From Oscillospiraceae bacterium (GTDB taxonomy: Bacteria; Bacillota_A; Clostridia; Oscillospirales; Ruminococcaceae): DNA of 7,114 nucleotides. Where the stretch lies: contig JAGAJA010000111.1 in the NCBI GenBank assembly GCA_017829075.1, positions 1-7,114 of the forward strand. The letters run 5' to 3'. A model generated the notes under the pieces. It did no database searches and had not been told where the DNA came from. It was given only the letters and a program-made list of their open reading frames with translations. The translations under genes were made by a program, and so were the position numbers. Positions 1-6,221 of the stretch are shown here, piece after piece; positions within the stretch are counted from its first letter, which is position 1, and each line of letters begins with the position of its first letter.

Positions 1-1674
1 CAGCGCAATTCCCGCCCGGACATAATCGCATTTCAGTTCAGGGTAATTCAGCAGCCCGTAGCTGCTCTGAACATGAACCTTTCCCGGATTTATTCCGTCG
101 CTTTCCAGTATGCTTAGTGCGCTGTAAAAACGGCTTATCTGCTTCTGTGTGAAATCAACGTCCTCCGGATTCAGCGAATCGCAGCAGCACAAATGCGTGA
201 AGATACCACATACGTTGAGGTGTTTCATGTAGTAAACCCTCTCGATATCCTGTATATTCTGTGCGTCTATTCCCAGACGATGCATTCCGGTGTCCAGCTT
301 GATGTGAGCGGACACCTTAATATTCTGGGTTTCCAGCAGTTCTGCATAGTTCAGGTCAATTATGGTCTGAATAAGACACCAGCGTTTCAGTTCCTTAGCA
401 CGATACGGCGTGGTATAGCCGAGTATCAATATCTCTCCGGTAATGCCGTATTTCCGCAATGCGATACCCTCGTCAATAGTTGCAACGGCAAAGGCTGTCA
501 CTCCGGCTCTTTCAAGAATTCCAGCGGTCTGCAATGCTCCGTGTCCGTATGCCTGCGCCTTAACCACCGCCATAAGCCGGCAGCCCGGCGGCATTGCACT
601 CTGGAGTACATCGGCATTGTGCCGGAGATTATCCGAGTTGATTTCAAGCCACGCTCTGCCCGTTTTATCGAAAGTGACGGACGATTTGTGCAACCTTTCA
701 GATACAGCGGCGGCGAAAACAGCGATAATCCCCGAACCAACGCATACCGTAATAAAATGACCCATGCTGTTTTCGATAAGAAGCTTCTCCATGTGAATCA
801 GCCTTGCCGCAAACCTCACAGCAATTATTACCAGTGGGTGAATAATATAAACAATAAGAGATACCAAACGAAGCCTTGCCATTCTTTGCCCACGCAACGA
901 GCCTAATGCTCCGAACAGGAAATACATACAAACCGGCAGGAACAGGTACATACTGTCATGCCGCTGAACCTGCCAGAACCGTAGCAGCATTCCCTCCGCC
1001 AGCAAAAACGCCGCCGAAGTCGCCAGGCCAATTATACTGTAGCGCAAAGGACGTGGTTTCTTTTCTGCGATATAACCACCCAGCACCATAAACAGCGGCG
1101 CAAAGAACAGCCCGTTTCTTGTGTATTCCATTATCTGAAACAATGCCTCATAAAACGGATTTCCTGCAAAGCAGCCATAGTAGCTGTCGCCGCCTAGACC
1201 AACAAGGTACAGCGCCCCGGTCAGAATAAATGCGCCTCTAAAACCCAGAGTTCGTACCGCCGCCCATGCGACAGCCGCACCCAGCATTGCCGCCGGGAGA
1301 TACCAAAGGTGGTAAAATGTTCCGTCAAATATCAGGTCTTGAATAAGTTTGGGCAAGACGTCGGGAGCGGCGAAATACCCATTGTAAATGTTTACCGGAA
1401 TGTAAAGGAGTATTCCTGCGGCATAGATAATCGCCGTTCTTTTGAGGAATGTTCTGAGCCTGTCCGCATTTTCGGCGTATCTTGTAATCAAGAAAAATCC
1501 CGATGTCATGAAGAAAAACGGAACGGCTGTCCGTGCGATTATCCTTGTCAGAACAAAGTCCGCTGTTTCGCTGAATGAAAGCAGCGGTGAGGTGTGAATT
1601 GCCACCACCAGAAACGCAGCGACCACTCTGAAAACGTCAATTCCGGGGTAGGAGCTTTCGCTTTTTTCACGCAT
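1..1674 (-). CDS. vanT: VanT membrane-bound serine racemase (3' end beyond window)
   Basis: This gene makes the D-Ser used by VanG. The frame is open for 558 codons from ATG at 1674 to position 1. VanT of the VanG type is about 712 residues, so roughly the last 150 are missing. Residues 1-335 form an acyltransferase-3-like membrane domain with about ten hydrophobic segments, a typical start (YPGIDVFRVVAAF), PFFFMTSGFF near 53-62 and an IIHPLVI signature near 277-283; in VanT this part is linked to L-Ser uptake. From about 340 (RAWLEINSDNLRHN) a PLP-dependent alanine/serine racemase domain follows: VVKAQAYGHG with the Schiff-base Lys372, KLDTGMHRLG with Arg466, then SSYGLLNYPEL and the start of RAGIAL. 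The usual motif is KANAYGHG; here Asn is Gln. The catalytic C-terminal tyrosine region lies outside the window. The start overlaps the vanXY stop by 8 bp, with a GGGGG Shine-Dalgarno at 1682-1686, 7 nt upstream. Translated by hand from the minus strand. Confidence 0.95.
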   Translation of the reverse strand, partial: MREKSESSYPGIDVFRVVAAFLVVAIHTSPLLSFSETADFVLTRIIARTAVPFFFMTSGFFLITRYAENADRLRTFLKRTAIIYAAGILLYIPVNIYNGYFAAPDVLPKLIQDLIFDGTFYHLWYLPAAMLGAAVAWAAVRTLGFRGAFILTGALYLVGLGGDSYYGCFAGNPFYEALFQIMEYTRNGLFFAPLFMVLGGYIAEKKPRPLRYSIIGLATSAAFLLAEGMLLRFWQVQRHDSMYLFLPVCMYFLFGALGSLRGQRMARLRLVSLIVYIIHPLVIIAVRFAARLIHMEKLLIENSMGHFITVCVGSGIIAVFAAAVSERLHKSSVTFDKTGRAWLEINSDNLRHNADVLQSAMPPGCRLMAVVKAQAYGHGALQTAGILERAGVTAFAVATIDEGIALRKYGITGEILILGYTTPYRAKELKRWCLIQTIIDLNYAELLETQNIKVSAHIKLDTGMHRLGIDAQNIQDIERVYYMKHLNVCGIFTHLCCCDSLNPEDVDFTQKQISRFYSALSILESDGINPGKVHVQSSYGLLNYPELKCDYVRAGIAL

Positions 1675-2410
1675 TTTTATACCCCCATAGAGTGACAACA
1701 AAGCCGTCCGTGTTATTGCCGGAAACCTGACAAACTGCGTTGTTGACCGATATTTCTGTTTCCGCCGGAGCATAGAATATCTCTGCTGCTATTCCTTTGT
1801 GACTGTAACTCAGCGGACATTCCTGCCGGAATGATTTTATGTATTCCGTGTATTCTTCAAGGGTGAATTCCTTTTCGGCAATTATCATTGAGTGCGGAAA
1901 GCCCACATAACGGAAATGCCACGGCTCATGGGCAATTCCGGTGATATTCTCCTTTCCGGCAGGGTAACGCTCGATAAATCCAAACTCAGGAGCGGCTTTG
2001 CGGAATTCTTCGCAGATACCGCTGTATGGGAAATCCGGGCGGATAAAATCAATATTGTCAGTGTTTAGCGCAAGGTCTATTGCAAGCCCGGTCTGGTGCT
2101 CGCTGTGGTCGGGTAGTGCAACATATTTCTGCGTGAAATCAGGCCCGTTTTGTTTCAGCGAATTCTCATAAATCGCTGTCTGCTCTGCTTTGGAGCGATA
2201 TCCGCTTACCGGGACTATCATGTTTCCTGCACCGATTTCATCAAGAATAAGCTGTAACTGCTCCACTGCACAGCGTTCCATAGAAATATCAGCAAATCCC
2301 GTTACGGCAGGAGCAAGGTCAGTGGGAGTGCTCCGGAGCGGATATTCTGCATTCACAAGAATAAGGCTTCCTGTGTATATTTCGTTTCGTTCAAGAACAA
2401 CGGTTTTCAT
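1667..2410 (-). CDS. vanXY: VanXY bifunctional D,D-dipeptidase/D,D-carboxypeptidase
   Basis: A 247-residue zinc peptidase of the VanY/VanXY (M15B) family. It removes the vancomycin target by hydrolysing D-Ala-D-Ala and by trimming the last D-Ala from normal pentapeptide. Visible motifs are SGYRS with Arg72, the zinc motif SEHQTGLAID with His105 and Asp112, and EPWHFRYVG with catalytic Glu162 and zinc ligand His165. There is no signal peptide or membrane segment, as expected for a cytoplasmic VanXY rather than a membrane-bound VanY. The length is close to VanXY of the VanG type (about 250) and longer than VanXY-C (about 190). The extra part is a C-terminal tail of some 60 residues after the catalytic core. 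The ATG overlaps the vanG stop as ATGA, with GGGGAA at 2419-2424 about 8 nt upstream, so translation is probably coupled. The VanXY call rests mainly on its position between vanG and vanT; dual activity is inferred. Confidence 0.93.
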   Translation of the reverse strand: MKTVVLERNEIYTGSLILVNAEYPLRSTPTDLAPAVTGFADISMERCAVEQLQLILDEIGAGNMIVPVSGYRSKAEQTAIYENSLKQNGPDFTQKYVALPDHSEHQTGLAIDLALNTDNIDFIRPDFPYSGICEEFRKAAPEFGFIERYPAGKENITGIAHEPWHFRYVGFPHSMIIAEKEFTLEEYTEYIKSFRQECPLSYSHKGIAAEIFYAPAETEISVNNAVCQVSGNNTDGFVVTLWGYKNA

Positions 2411-3456
2411 TTCAGATATTCCCCGATAAGCCTGTCCAGCATATCCGCAAACGACAGCCCTATTCCTTTCATCATGCTTGGAAAGCGGCTGTGCGCCGTA
2501 AAGCCGGGGATAGTGTTCACCTCGTTGAATACTATCCTTTTTTCGGGTGTGTAGAACATATCCACCCTAGCGAAGTCGGAGCATCCAAGAGTGCGGTATA
2601 TCAGCTTTGCCGTTTCCTGTATGCGTTCTTCCTCGGCTGGGGTTATCCTTGCCGGCATATAAATGCGGGAGGTTTTCAGCGTATATTTCTCGGTGTAATC
2701 AAAAAATCCTCCGGACAGCTCTATTTCGTCAACTCTGCCCACAGTAAGATTGTCTGTTCCCATGACCGCACAACCCACCTCGAAGCCGTCAATATTCTCC
2801 TCAACAACGACCTCGTTGTCATGCTTAAATGCGGAAATCACAGCCCTTTGCAGCTCATCTTCTGAATGTACCTTGCTGATACCAAAGGACGAACCGGAAC
2901 GCACAGGTTTCACGAAAAGCGGAAAGTGAAATTTCGCCATGACATCATGTAAAGCCGCGTCCATGCTACTGCGGGTGAATGTCAGTGATTCCGGAACTGC
3001 TATCCCAGAGGCGGAAACAAGCCGGTGCGCCCTCGTTTTGTCCATGCACAGCGCAGAGGAAAGCACACCGCAGCCGACAACGGGAATTCCCGAAAGCTGA
3101 AAAAGCCCCTGCACCGAACCGTCCTCGCCGTTTTTTCCATGAAGCACCGGGAACGCAATATCAACGCCGACATTCCGTATTTTTTCGCCGTGGAACTCAA
3201 TAAATCCTCCTGCACCTCTGTTTGCCGGAAATACTGCCGGGAACAGATATTCGATGTCCTCCCACCATGAATTATCGGCAATTCGTGCGTATTCCCCGGT
3301 GTAGTGAAACCACTTACCCTCCCTCGTTATTCCTACCGGAATGACCTCGTATTTCTCTGCGCTGAGATTTTCCAGCACCGAATAGGCAGATTGCAGCGAT
3401 ACCTCATATTCTGTCGAACAGCCGCCGAAAATTACTGCTATTTTTGATTTTTTCAT
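2407..3456 (-). CDS. vanG: VanG-type D-alanine--D-serine ligase
   Basis: A 349-residue cytoplasmic ATP-grasp ligase joining D-Ala to D-Ser in ATP-driven peptidoglycan precursor synthesis; the length matches VanG. In order: N-terminal FGGCSTEYEVS with Glu17, LHGKNGEDGSVQG at 105-117, ATP-binding Lys183 with the RSGSSFG loop, EE at 219-220, an omega loop containing FDYTEKYT, then ARVD with Asp299 and NEVNTIPGFT at 311-320 with metal ligands Glu312 and Asn314. EKY near 256-258 is the D-Ala/D-Ser-type motif rather than the D-lactate type. Asp243, Phe252 and Arg324 match the residues I recall from the enterococcal VanG structure as D-Ser determinants, in the same numbering. The frame is open upstream to an ATG at 3537, but the start at 3456 (MKKSKIAVIFGG) is preferred: AGAGGG lies at 3464-3469, 7 nt away, and the family begins here. 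First gene of the effector operon; overlaps vanXY by 4 bp. Confidence 0.96.
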   Translation of the reverse strand: MKKSKIAVIFGGCSTEYEVSLQSAYSVLENLSAEKYEVIPVGITREGKWFHYTGEYARIADNSWWEDIEYLFPAVFPANRGAGGFIEFHGEKIRNVGVDIAFPVLHGKNGEDGSVQGLFQLSGIPVVGCGVLSSALCMDKTRAHRLVSASGIAVPESLTFTRSSMDAALHDVMAKFHFPLFVKPVRSGSSFGISKVHSEDELQRAVISAFKHDNEVVVEENIDGFEVGCAVMGTDNLTVGRVDEIELSGGFFDYTEKYTLKTSRIYMPARITPAEEERIQETAKLIYRTLGCSDFARVDMFYTPEKRIVFNEVNTIPGFTAHSRFPSMMKGIGLSFADMLDRLIGEYLK

Positions 3457-3463
3457 ATATTTT

Positions 3464-3469
3464 CCCTCT
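3464..3469 (-). promoter_or_regulatory. vanG ribosome binding site (decides the start)
   Basis: AGAGGG on the minus strand sits 7 nt before the ATG at 3456. It supports this start over the ATG at 3537, which would add 27 residues unlike the family and would overlap the candidate promoter and hairpins. Confidence 0.75.
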
Positions 3470-3473
3470 TTCC

Positions 3474-3491
3474 GGGCAGAAAAAATTGCCC
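3474..3491 (-). other. Hairpin 2 in the vanG leader, next to the ribosome binding site
   Basis: On the minus strand GGGCA (3491-3487) pairs with TGCCC (3478-3474) around an 8-nt loop ATTTTTTC. It ends 4 nt before the AGAGGG ribosome binding site of vanG. The 5' arm uses bases that also form the 3' arm of hairpin 1, so the two cannot form fully at once. Confidence 0.35.
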
Positions 3492-3515
3492 CTGATACCT
3501 TTATTGTATCAGAAG
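3489..3515 (-). other. Hairpin 1 in the vanG leader
   Basis: On the minus strand CTTCTGATAC (3515-3506) pairs with GTATCAGGGG (3498-3489) around a 7-nt loop AATAAAG. The stem is 10 bp including two G-T wobbles. After it comes CAA and a run of six T (with C after), which makes it somewhat terminator-like, but the stem is AU-rich. It lies downstream of the candidate -10, so it would be in the vanG transcript leader. It shares its GGGG arm with hairpin 2. Confidence 0.4.
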
Positions 3516-3520
3516 CAGTG

Positions 3521-3549
3521 ATGATATTTTTTTGCATTCTCTGTCGGAA
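3521..3549 (-). promoter_or_regulatory. Candidate vanG-vanXY-vanT promoter
   Basis: On the minus strand, TTCCGA (3549-3544) and TATCAT (3526-3521) are separated by 17 nt. The -35 is weak, as expected for an activator-dependent promoter, and the third VanR-like box starts 16 bp upstream of it. A TACAAT nearer vanG is an alternative -10. No transcript data are available. Confidence 0.45.
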
Positions 3550-3557
3550 ATCATAAT

Positions 3558-3588
3558 TTTTCCTATGGAATTTCTTACAGTTTTCCTA
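3558..3588 (-). promoter_or_regulatory. Three tandem putative VanR boxes upstream of vanG
   Basis: On the minus strand there are three copies of TANGAAAW: TAGGAAAA (3588-3581), TAAGAAAT (3577-3570) and TAGGAAAA (3565-3558). Their starts are 11 and 12 bp apart, about one helix turn each. With flanks they read TGTAGGAAA, TGTAAGAAA and CATAGGAAA, close to the CGTANGAAA-type site I recall for phosphorylated VanR of VanA. They lie just upstream of the candidate vanG promoter, and the first includes the vanS stop codon. Binding is inferred. Confidence 0.6.
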
Positions 3589-4674
3589 CAAAACCGGGAT
3601 TGTTACTGTAAACTCTATCAGCTCGTTTTCGCTTTTTGCGGTAATGCTGCCACCGTGAAGCTCGGTTATCTGCTTTGCTATTGCAAGCCCCAGACCTGCG
3701 CCGCCGCTATTCGTGCCTCTCGAGGGGTCAAGCCGGAAGAACTGCTCGAACAGGCGTTCCAGCTTTTCCGGCGGTATGGTATCTCCGTGATTTTCGAACC
3801 GCACTACCGTGGAGATGTCGGACTGCTCGGCGGAAATGCTTATCTCGCTGCCCTCGAAGCTGTAAAACACCGCATTCCGCAGCAGATTATCGAAAACACG
3901 CTGGAGCTTGTTCACATCGCATTTCAGCATGATGTCCGGAGCGGCGGTAAGAGTGCATTTAAGCTGCTTTTCGTTCAGCATAGGCTGGAACTCAAACACA
4001 AGCTGTTCCAGCATACGGGTGAGATTTATTCGGCTGTATTGAAGCTCGATATTCGACAGATTGAACCGGGTTATCTCGAAAAACTCGTTGATAAGCTCCT
4101 CCAGACGCTCCGCTTTATCAAGGGAAATTGAAATGTACTTTTCCCGAAGCTGCGGGGATATTTCCTGCTCGTCCCGCAATAGAGTGAGATACCCGATGAC
4201 CGAAGTGAGCGGTGTTTTCAGGTCATGGGCGAGGTACACGATAAGGTCGTTTTTGCGCTGCTCGTTTTCTTTAGCAACCTGCGCGTTATGGAGCGAGATT
4301 TCCCGGGCGCGGTTAAGCTCGTCCTGTACGCTTTTTAGCTTGTCCGACAGGATTATCTGCTCATCTGTGGGATTTGCAAGGCTTTCAGACGCAGAAATAA
4401 CCTCGTCAAGATACCGCAGCGGGCGGCTCATGAAGAAATAAGTTATTATTCCCCAGCCGGCAATAAACGGAACGGCGAGGAAGAATACCAAAAATCTCTG
4501 CACGAATTTAAGAAACTGGTACACCGGGTCATCATACTGCCAGTAGAACTGTCTTACAAACCAGTACGCTGCGGCGAAAAGCGCGAAAAACGCCACCGAA
4601 AATATGACCAGCGCCAGAATGTACTGAACAAAGATACCGCGGGTCAGCTTAGTTCTTCTGCTTGATTTATTCAA
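3586..4674 (-). CDS. vanS: VanS-type sensor histidine kinase
   Basis: A 362-residue membrane histidine kinase that partners with VanR. Two membrane segments (about 15-40 and 59-81) flank an external loop of under 20 residues. Such a short loop suggests sensing at or in the membrane rather than through a folded outer domain. A HAMP-like linker (RPLRYLDEV, Pro85) and a charged probable coiled coil lead to the H box YLAHDLKTPLTSVIGY with phosphoacceptor His150. The kinase domain has an N box (FDNLLRNAVFYS, 261-272), a G1-like NHGDTIPP, an F box (LFEQFFRLD, 309-316) and a G2 box (GGAGLGLAI, 324-332), so all catalytic motifs are present. The start codon is TTG at 4674 with no in-frame ATG nearby. 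The G-rich stretch at 4683-4692 is the likely Shine-Dalgarno, and an in-frame TAG just upstream limits the start. It overlaps the vanR stop by 8 bp. Its own stop codon lies inside the first putative VanR box of the vanG promoter. Confidence 0.93.
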   Translation of the reverse strand: MNKSSRRTKLTRGIFVQYILALVIFSVAFFALFAAAYWFVRQFYWQYDDPVYQFLKFVQRFLVFFLAVPFIAGWGIITYFFMSRPLRYLDEVISASESLANPTDEQIILSDKLKSVQDELNRAREISLHNAQVAKENEQRKNDLIVYLAHDLKTPLTSVIGYLTLLRDEQEISPQLREKYISISLDKAERLEELINEFFEITRFNLSNIELQYSRINLTRMLEQLVFEFQPMLNEKQLKCTLTAAPDIMLKCDVNKLQRVFDNLLRNAVFYSFEGSEISISAEQSDISTVVRFENHGDTIPPEKLERLFEQFFRLDPSRGTNSGGAGLGLAIAKQITELHGGSITAKSENELIEFTVTIPVL

Positions 4675-5359
4675 TTGTATAGCCTACCCCCCACACGGTT
4701 TTTATGAATTTCGGGCTGCGAGCCGGCTCGTGAAGCTTCTCGCGCAATCTGCCGATATGTGCCATTACGGTGTTGTTGCTGTTGAGGTATTTTTCGCCCC
4801 AGACCGCTTCAAACAGTTCCTCCGATGGAACAACTCTGCCCTGATTATCGCACAGATACCACAGCACTGAAAACTCCAGCGGGGTGAGAGTGACTTCTTT
4901 TCCGTAGAGAGTGCATTTGTGGCTGTCGCGGTTTATGTACAGTCCACGGATATCGTACTCGTTTTTCTGCTCCTGCGGCAAGGGGTTGTTGTAATTCCGG
5001 CAGCGACGAAGCTGGGTCTTTACCCTTGCGACCACCTCCAGCGGATTGAACGGCTTGGTTATATAATCGTCTGCGCCAATGGTGAGGCCCATTATCTTGT
5101 CGCCGGATTCTACCTTTGCTGTCAGCATTATCACAGGATAAAAGTGTTTTTCCCGTATCTTCCGGCAGATGTGAAAGCCGTCAATATCCGGCAGCATGAC
5201 GTCCAGAATCGCAAGGTCGGGTTCGCTGGTTTCAAGGTATTTCAGAGCGTCCGTGCCGTTGTAGAATTTCCGGACTGTGTAGCCATCGTTTGTGAGGTAG
5301 ACCTCAATAAGGTCGGCGATCTCTTTTTCATCGTCTACTACGAGTATTGTTCCGTTCAT
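4667..5359 (-). CDS. vanR: VanR-type response regulator (OmpR/PhoB family)
   Basis: A 230-residue two-domain response regulator that controls the van operon. The receiver domain (about 1-120) has the acidic pair Asp9/Asp10 (VVDDEKEIA), phosphoacceptor Asp53 (ILDVMLPDIDG), Thr80 (IMLTAKVE) and Lys102 (YITKPFNPLEVV), so all key residues are present. The C-terminal domain (about 135-230) is an OmpR-type winged helix: LTPLEFSVLWYLCDNQG, then NTVMAHIGRLREKL in the recognition helix region, and the wing KTVWGVGYTIE. It is encoded directly before its kinase, with an 8-bp overlap. The ATG at 5359 is preceded by GGAAG at 5367-5371, 7 nt upstream. It probably binds the tandem boxes upstream of vanG and may autoregulate. 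Assignment to VanR rather than a generic regulator rests on the neighbouring vanS, vanG, vanXY and vanT. Confidence 0.94.
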   Translation of the reverse strand: MNGTILVVDDEKEIADLIEVYLTNDGYTVRKFYNGTDALKYLETSEPDLAILDVMLPDIDGFHICRKIREKHFYPVIMLTAKVESGDKIMGLTIGADDYITKPFNPLEVVARVKTQLRRCRNYNNPLPQEQKNEYDIRGLYINRDSHKCTLYGKEVTLTPLEFSVLWYLCDNQGRVVPSEELFEAVWGEKYLNSNNTVMAHIGRLREKLHEPARSPKFIKTVWGVGYTIE

Positions 5360-5379
5360 TTTGTCACTTCCAGCAATTG

Positions 5380-5408
5380 ATTATAGTTTATTCATGGTAT
5401 CATCGGCT
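5380..5408 (-). promoter_or_regulatory. Candidate vanRS promoter
   Basis: On the minus strand a perfect -10 TATAAT (5385-5380) lies 20 nt upstream of the vanR ATG, with a poor -35 AGCCGA (5408-5403) at 17-nt spacing. The -35 shares its CCGA and the 17-nt spacing with the vanG promoter. A better -35, TTGATA at 5415-5410, is 24 nt from TATAAT, which is too far. The pattern fits activator dependence. Confidence 0.5.
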
Positions 5409-5413
5409 TTATC

Positions 5414-5434
5414 AAATCCTATAGTAATGCCACA
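5414..5434 (-). promoter_or_regulatory. Weak VanR-box-like repeat upstream of vanR
   Basis: TGTGGCATTA (from 5434) and TATAGGATTT (from 5423) on the minus strand are spaced 11 bp and lie just upstream of the candidate -35. They resemble the TGTANGAAA boxes of the vanG promoter only loosely, and the phase to the -35 differs by 3 bp. Autoregulation by VanR is possible, not shown. Confidence 0.25.
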
Positions 5435-5444
5435 GTTGTTCACC

Positions 5445-6221
5445 TTATTCTTCCGTTTGAGTTTTTGCTTTTATGTGATAGCTTATACCACGCTCCTCGC
5501 AGAAGGTAATGACTTCCTCTGCACATTCATTGTAAAAATGCTTATTCTCCTTATATTCAGTGACCGTCTTGCTGTAGTTTGTCCTACCAAAAATAATCTT
5601 ATTAACAAAGCTGACTGCCTCAAGAATCTCTCCAAGGCTTTGATTTATCAAATTCGGTGTAGGATAAGGCTCAATGCTTACCCATGTCTTACAGCCCGCT
5701 TCGTGAAGGAATTTTAGTGCAGCGAGCCTGTCAGCATATGATGCTGCCTCGGGTTCTGTCTTTTTACGATAATCCTCATCGAGAGAAATCAGCGTAATTC
5801 CGTATTCGTTCTCACTATATAAGTCCTTCAGCTCAATCGGCAGCAATCCTTTTGTGAGAATGCAGCATTTTATATGATCCTCATTTAATCTTCGTATAGC
5901 TGCAATGCTCATATCTTGAATCTCGGGGTATCCATACATGAATGGGTCAGTGGTAAAGCAAAGCTGAACAGACTGTATCTTATCTTTCAACCTAGGGATT
6001 TCTTTCTCTAGCAGTTCAAGAGTATTGGACACAAGAAACGGGCTGCGCCACTCTTCGTATGTCTTGACCTGACCGAATCGCTTTTTAAGCAAAAAGGCAT
6101 AGCACGGATATTTGCAGCCGTGCGAACAGCCGAGCACATGATTCATCGTATAGTCTCCGTACTCAACACCAGTCTGGTAGAGCATACTCTTTCTTTCTAT
6201 GTATCCTGCCACCTTCATCAT
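5445..6221 (-). CDS. SPL/COG1533-like radical SAM protein with a CX3CX3C motif
   Basis: A 258-residue protein resembling the spore-photoproduct-lyase-like radical SAM group. The cluster motif is GCSHGCKYPCYAF with Cys32, Cys36 and Cys40, which is CX3CX3C; the family usually has CX3CX2C. Other SPL-like signs are FTTDPFMYGYPE near 89-100, ILTKGLLPIELKD near 121-133, EPEAASYADRLAALKFLHEAG near 157-176 and VSIEPYPTPN near 181-190. The radical SAM fold and a [4Fe-4S] cluster are inferred, and the substrate is unknown. The preferred start is ATG at 6221, overlapping the upstream TcmP stop as ATGA. ATG at 6218 and GTG at 6230 are alternatives, since the GTGGGTG just upstream is a poor guide. The coupling suggests the two proteins act together. 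The gene looks AT-richer than the van cluster, and nothing links it to vancomycin resistance except position. Confidence 0.8.
   Translation of the reverse strand: MMKVAGYIERKSMLYQTGVEYGDYTMNHVLGCSHGCKYPCYAFLLKKRFGQVKTYEEWRSPFLVSNTLELLEKEIPRLKDKIQSVQLCFTTDPFMYGYPEIQDMSIAAIRRLNEDHIKCCILTKGLLPIELKDLYSENEYGITLISLDEDYRKKTEPEAASYADRLAALKFLHEAGCKTWVSIEPYPTPNLINQSLGEILEAVSFVNKIIFGRTNYSKTVTEYKENKHFYNECAEEVITFCEERGISYHIKAKTQTEE

Noticed and set aside
193..906. Long plus-strand open frame opposite vanT
   Set aside because: It has no recognisable domain and lies antisense to the clearly conserved serine racemase domain; a shadow frame.
3457..3537. Longer vanG reading frame starting at ATG 3537
   Set aside because: The extra 27 residues are unlike the family, contain the promoter and hairpin elements, and the good Shine-Dalgarno is at 3464-3469 for the ATG at 3456.
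3532..4131. Plus-strand open frame of about 200 codons opposite vanS
   Set aside because: It is antisense to the kinase core, whose H, N, F and G boxes are all intact; no family features of its own.
5386..5444. Possible terminator between the radical SAM gene and vanR
   Set aside because: Only a loose dyad (TTGAT near 5415 with ATCAA near 5378) and no GC-rich stem with T-run; it overlaps the promoter instead.
4919..5717. Two plus-strand open frames opposite vanR and the radical SAM gene
   Set aside because: Their peptides look like reverse-strand artefacts with no domain signature, and the minus-strand genes explain the DNA.
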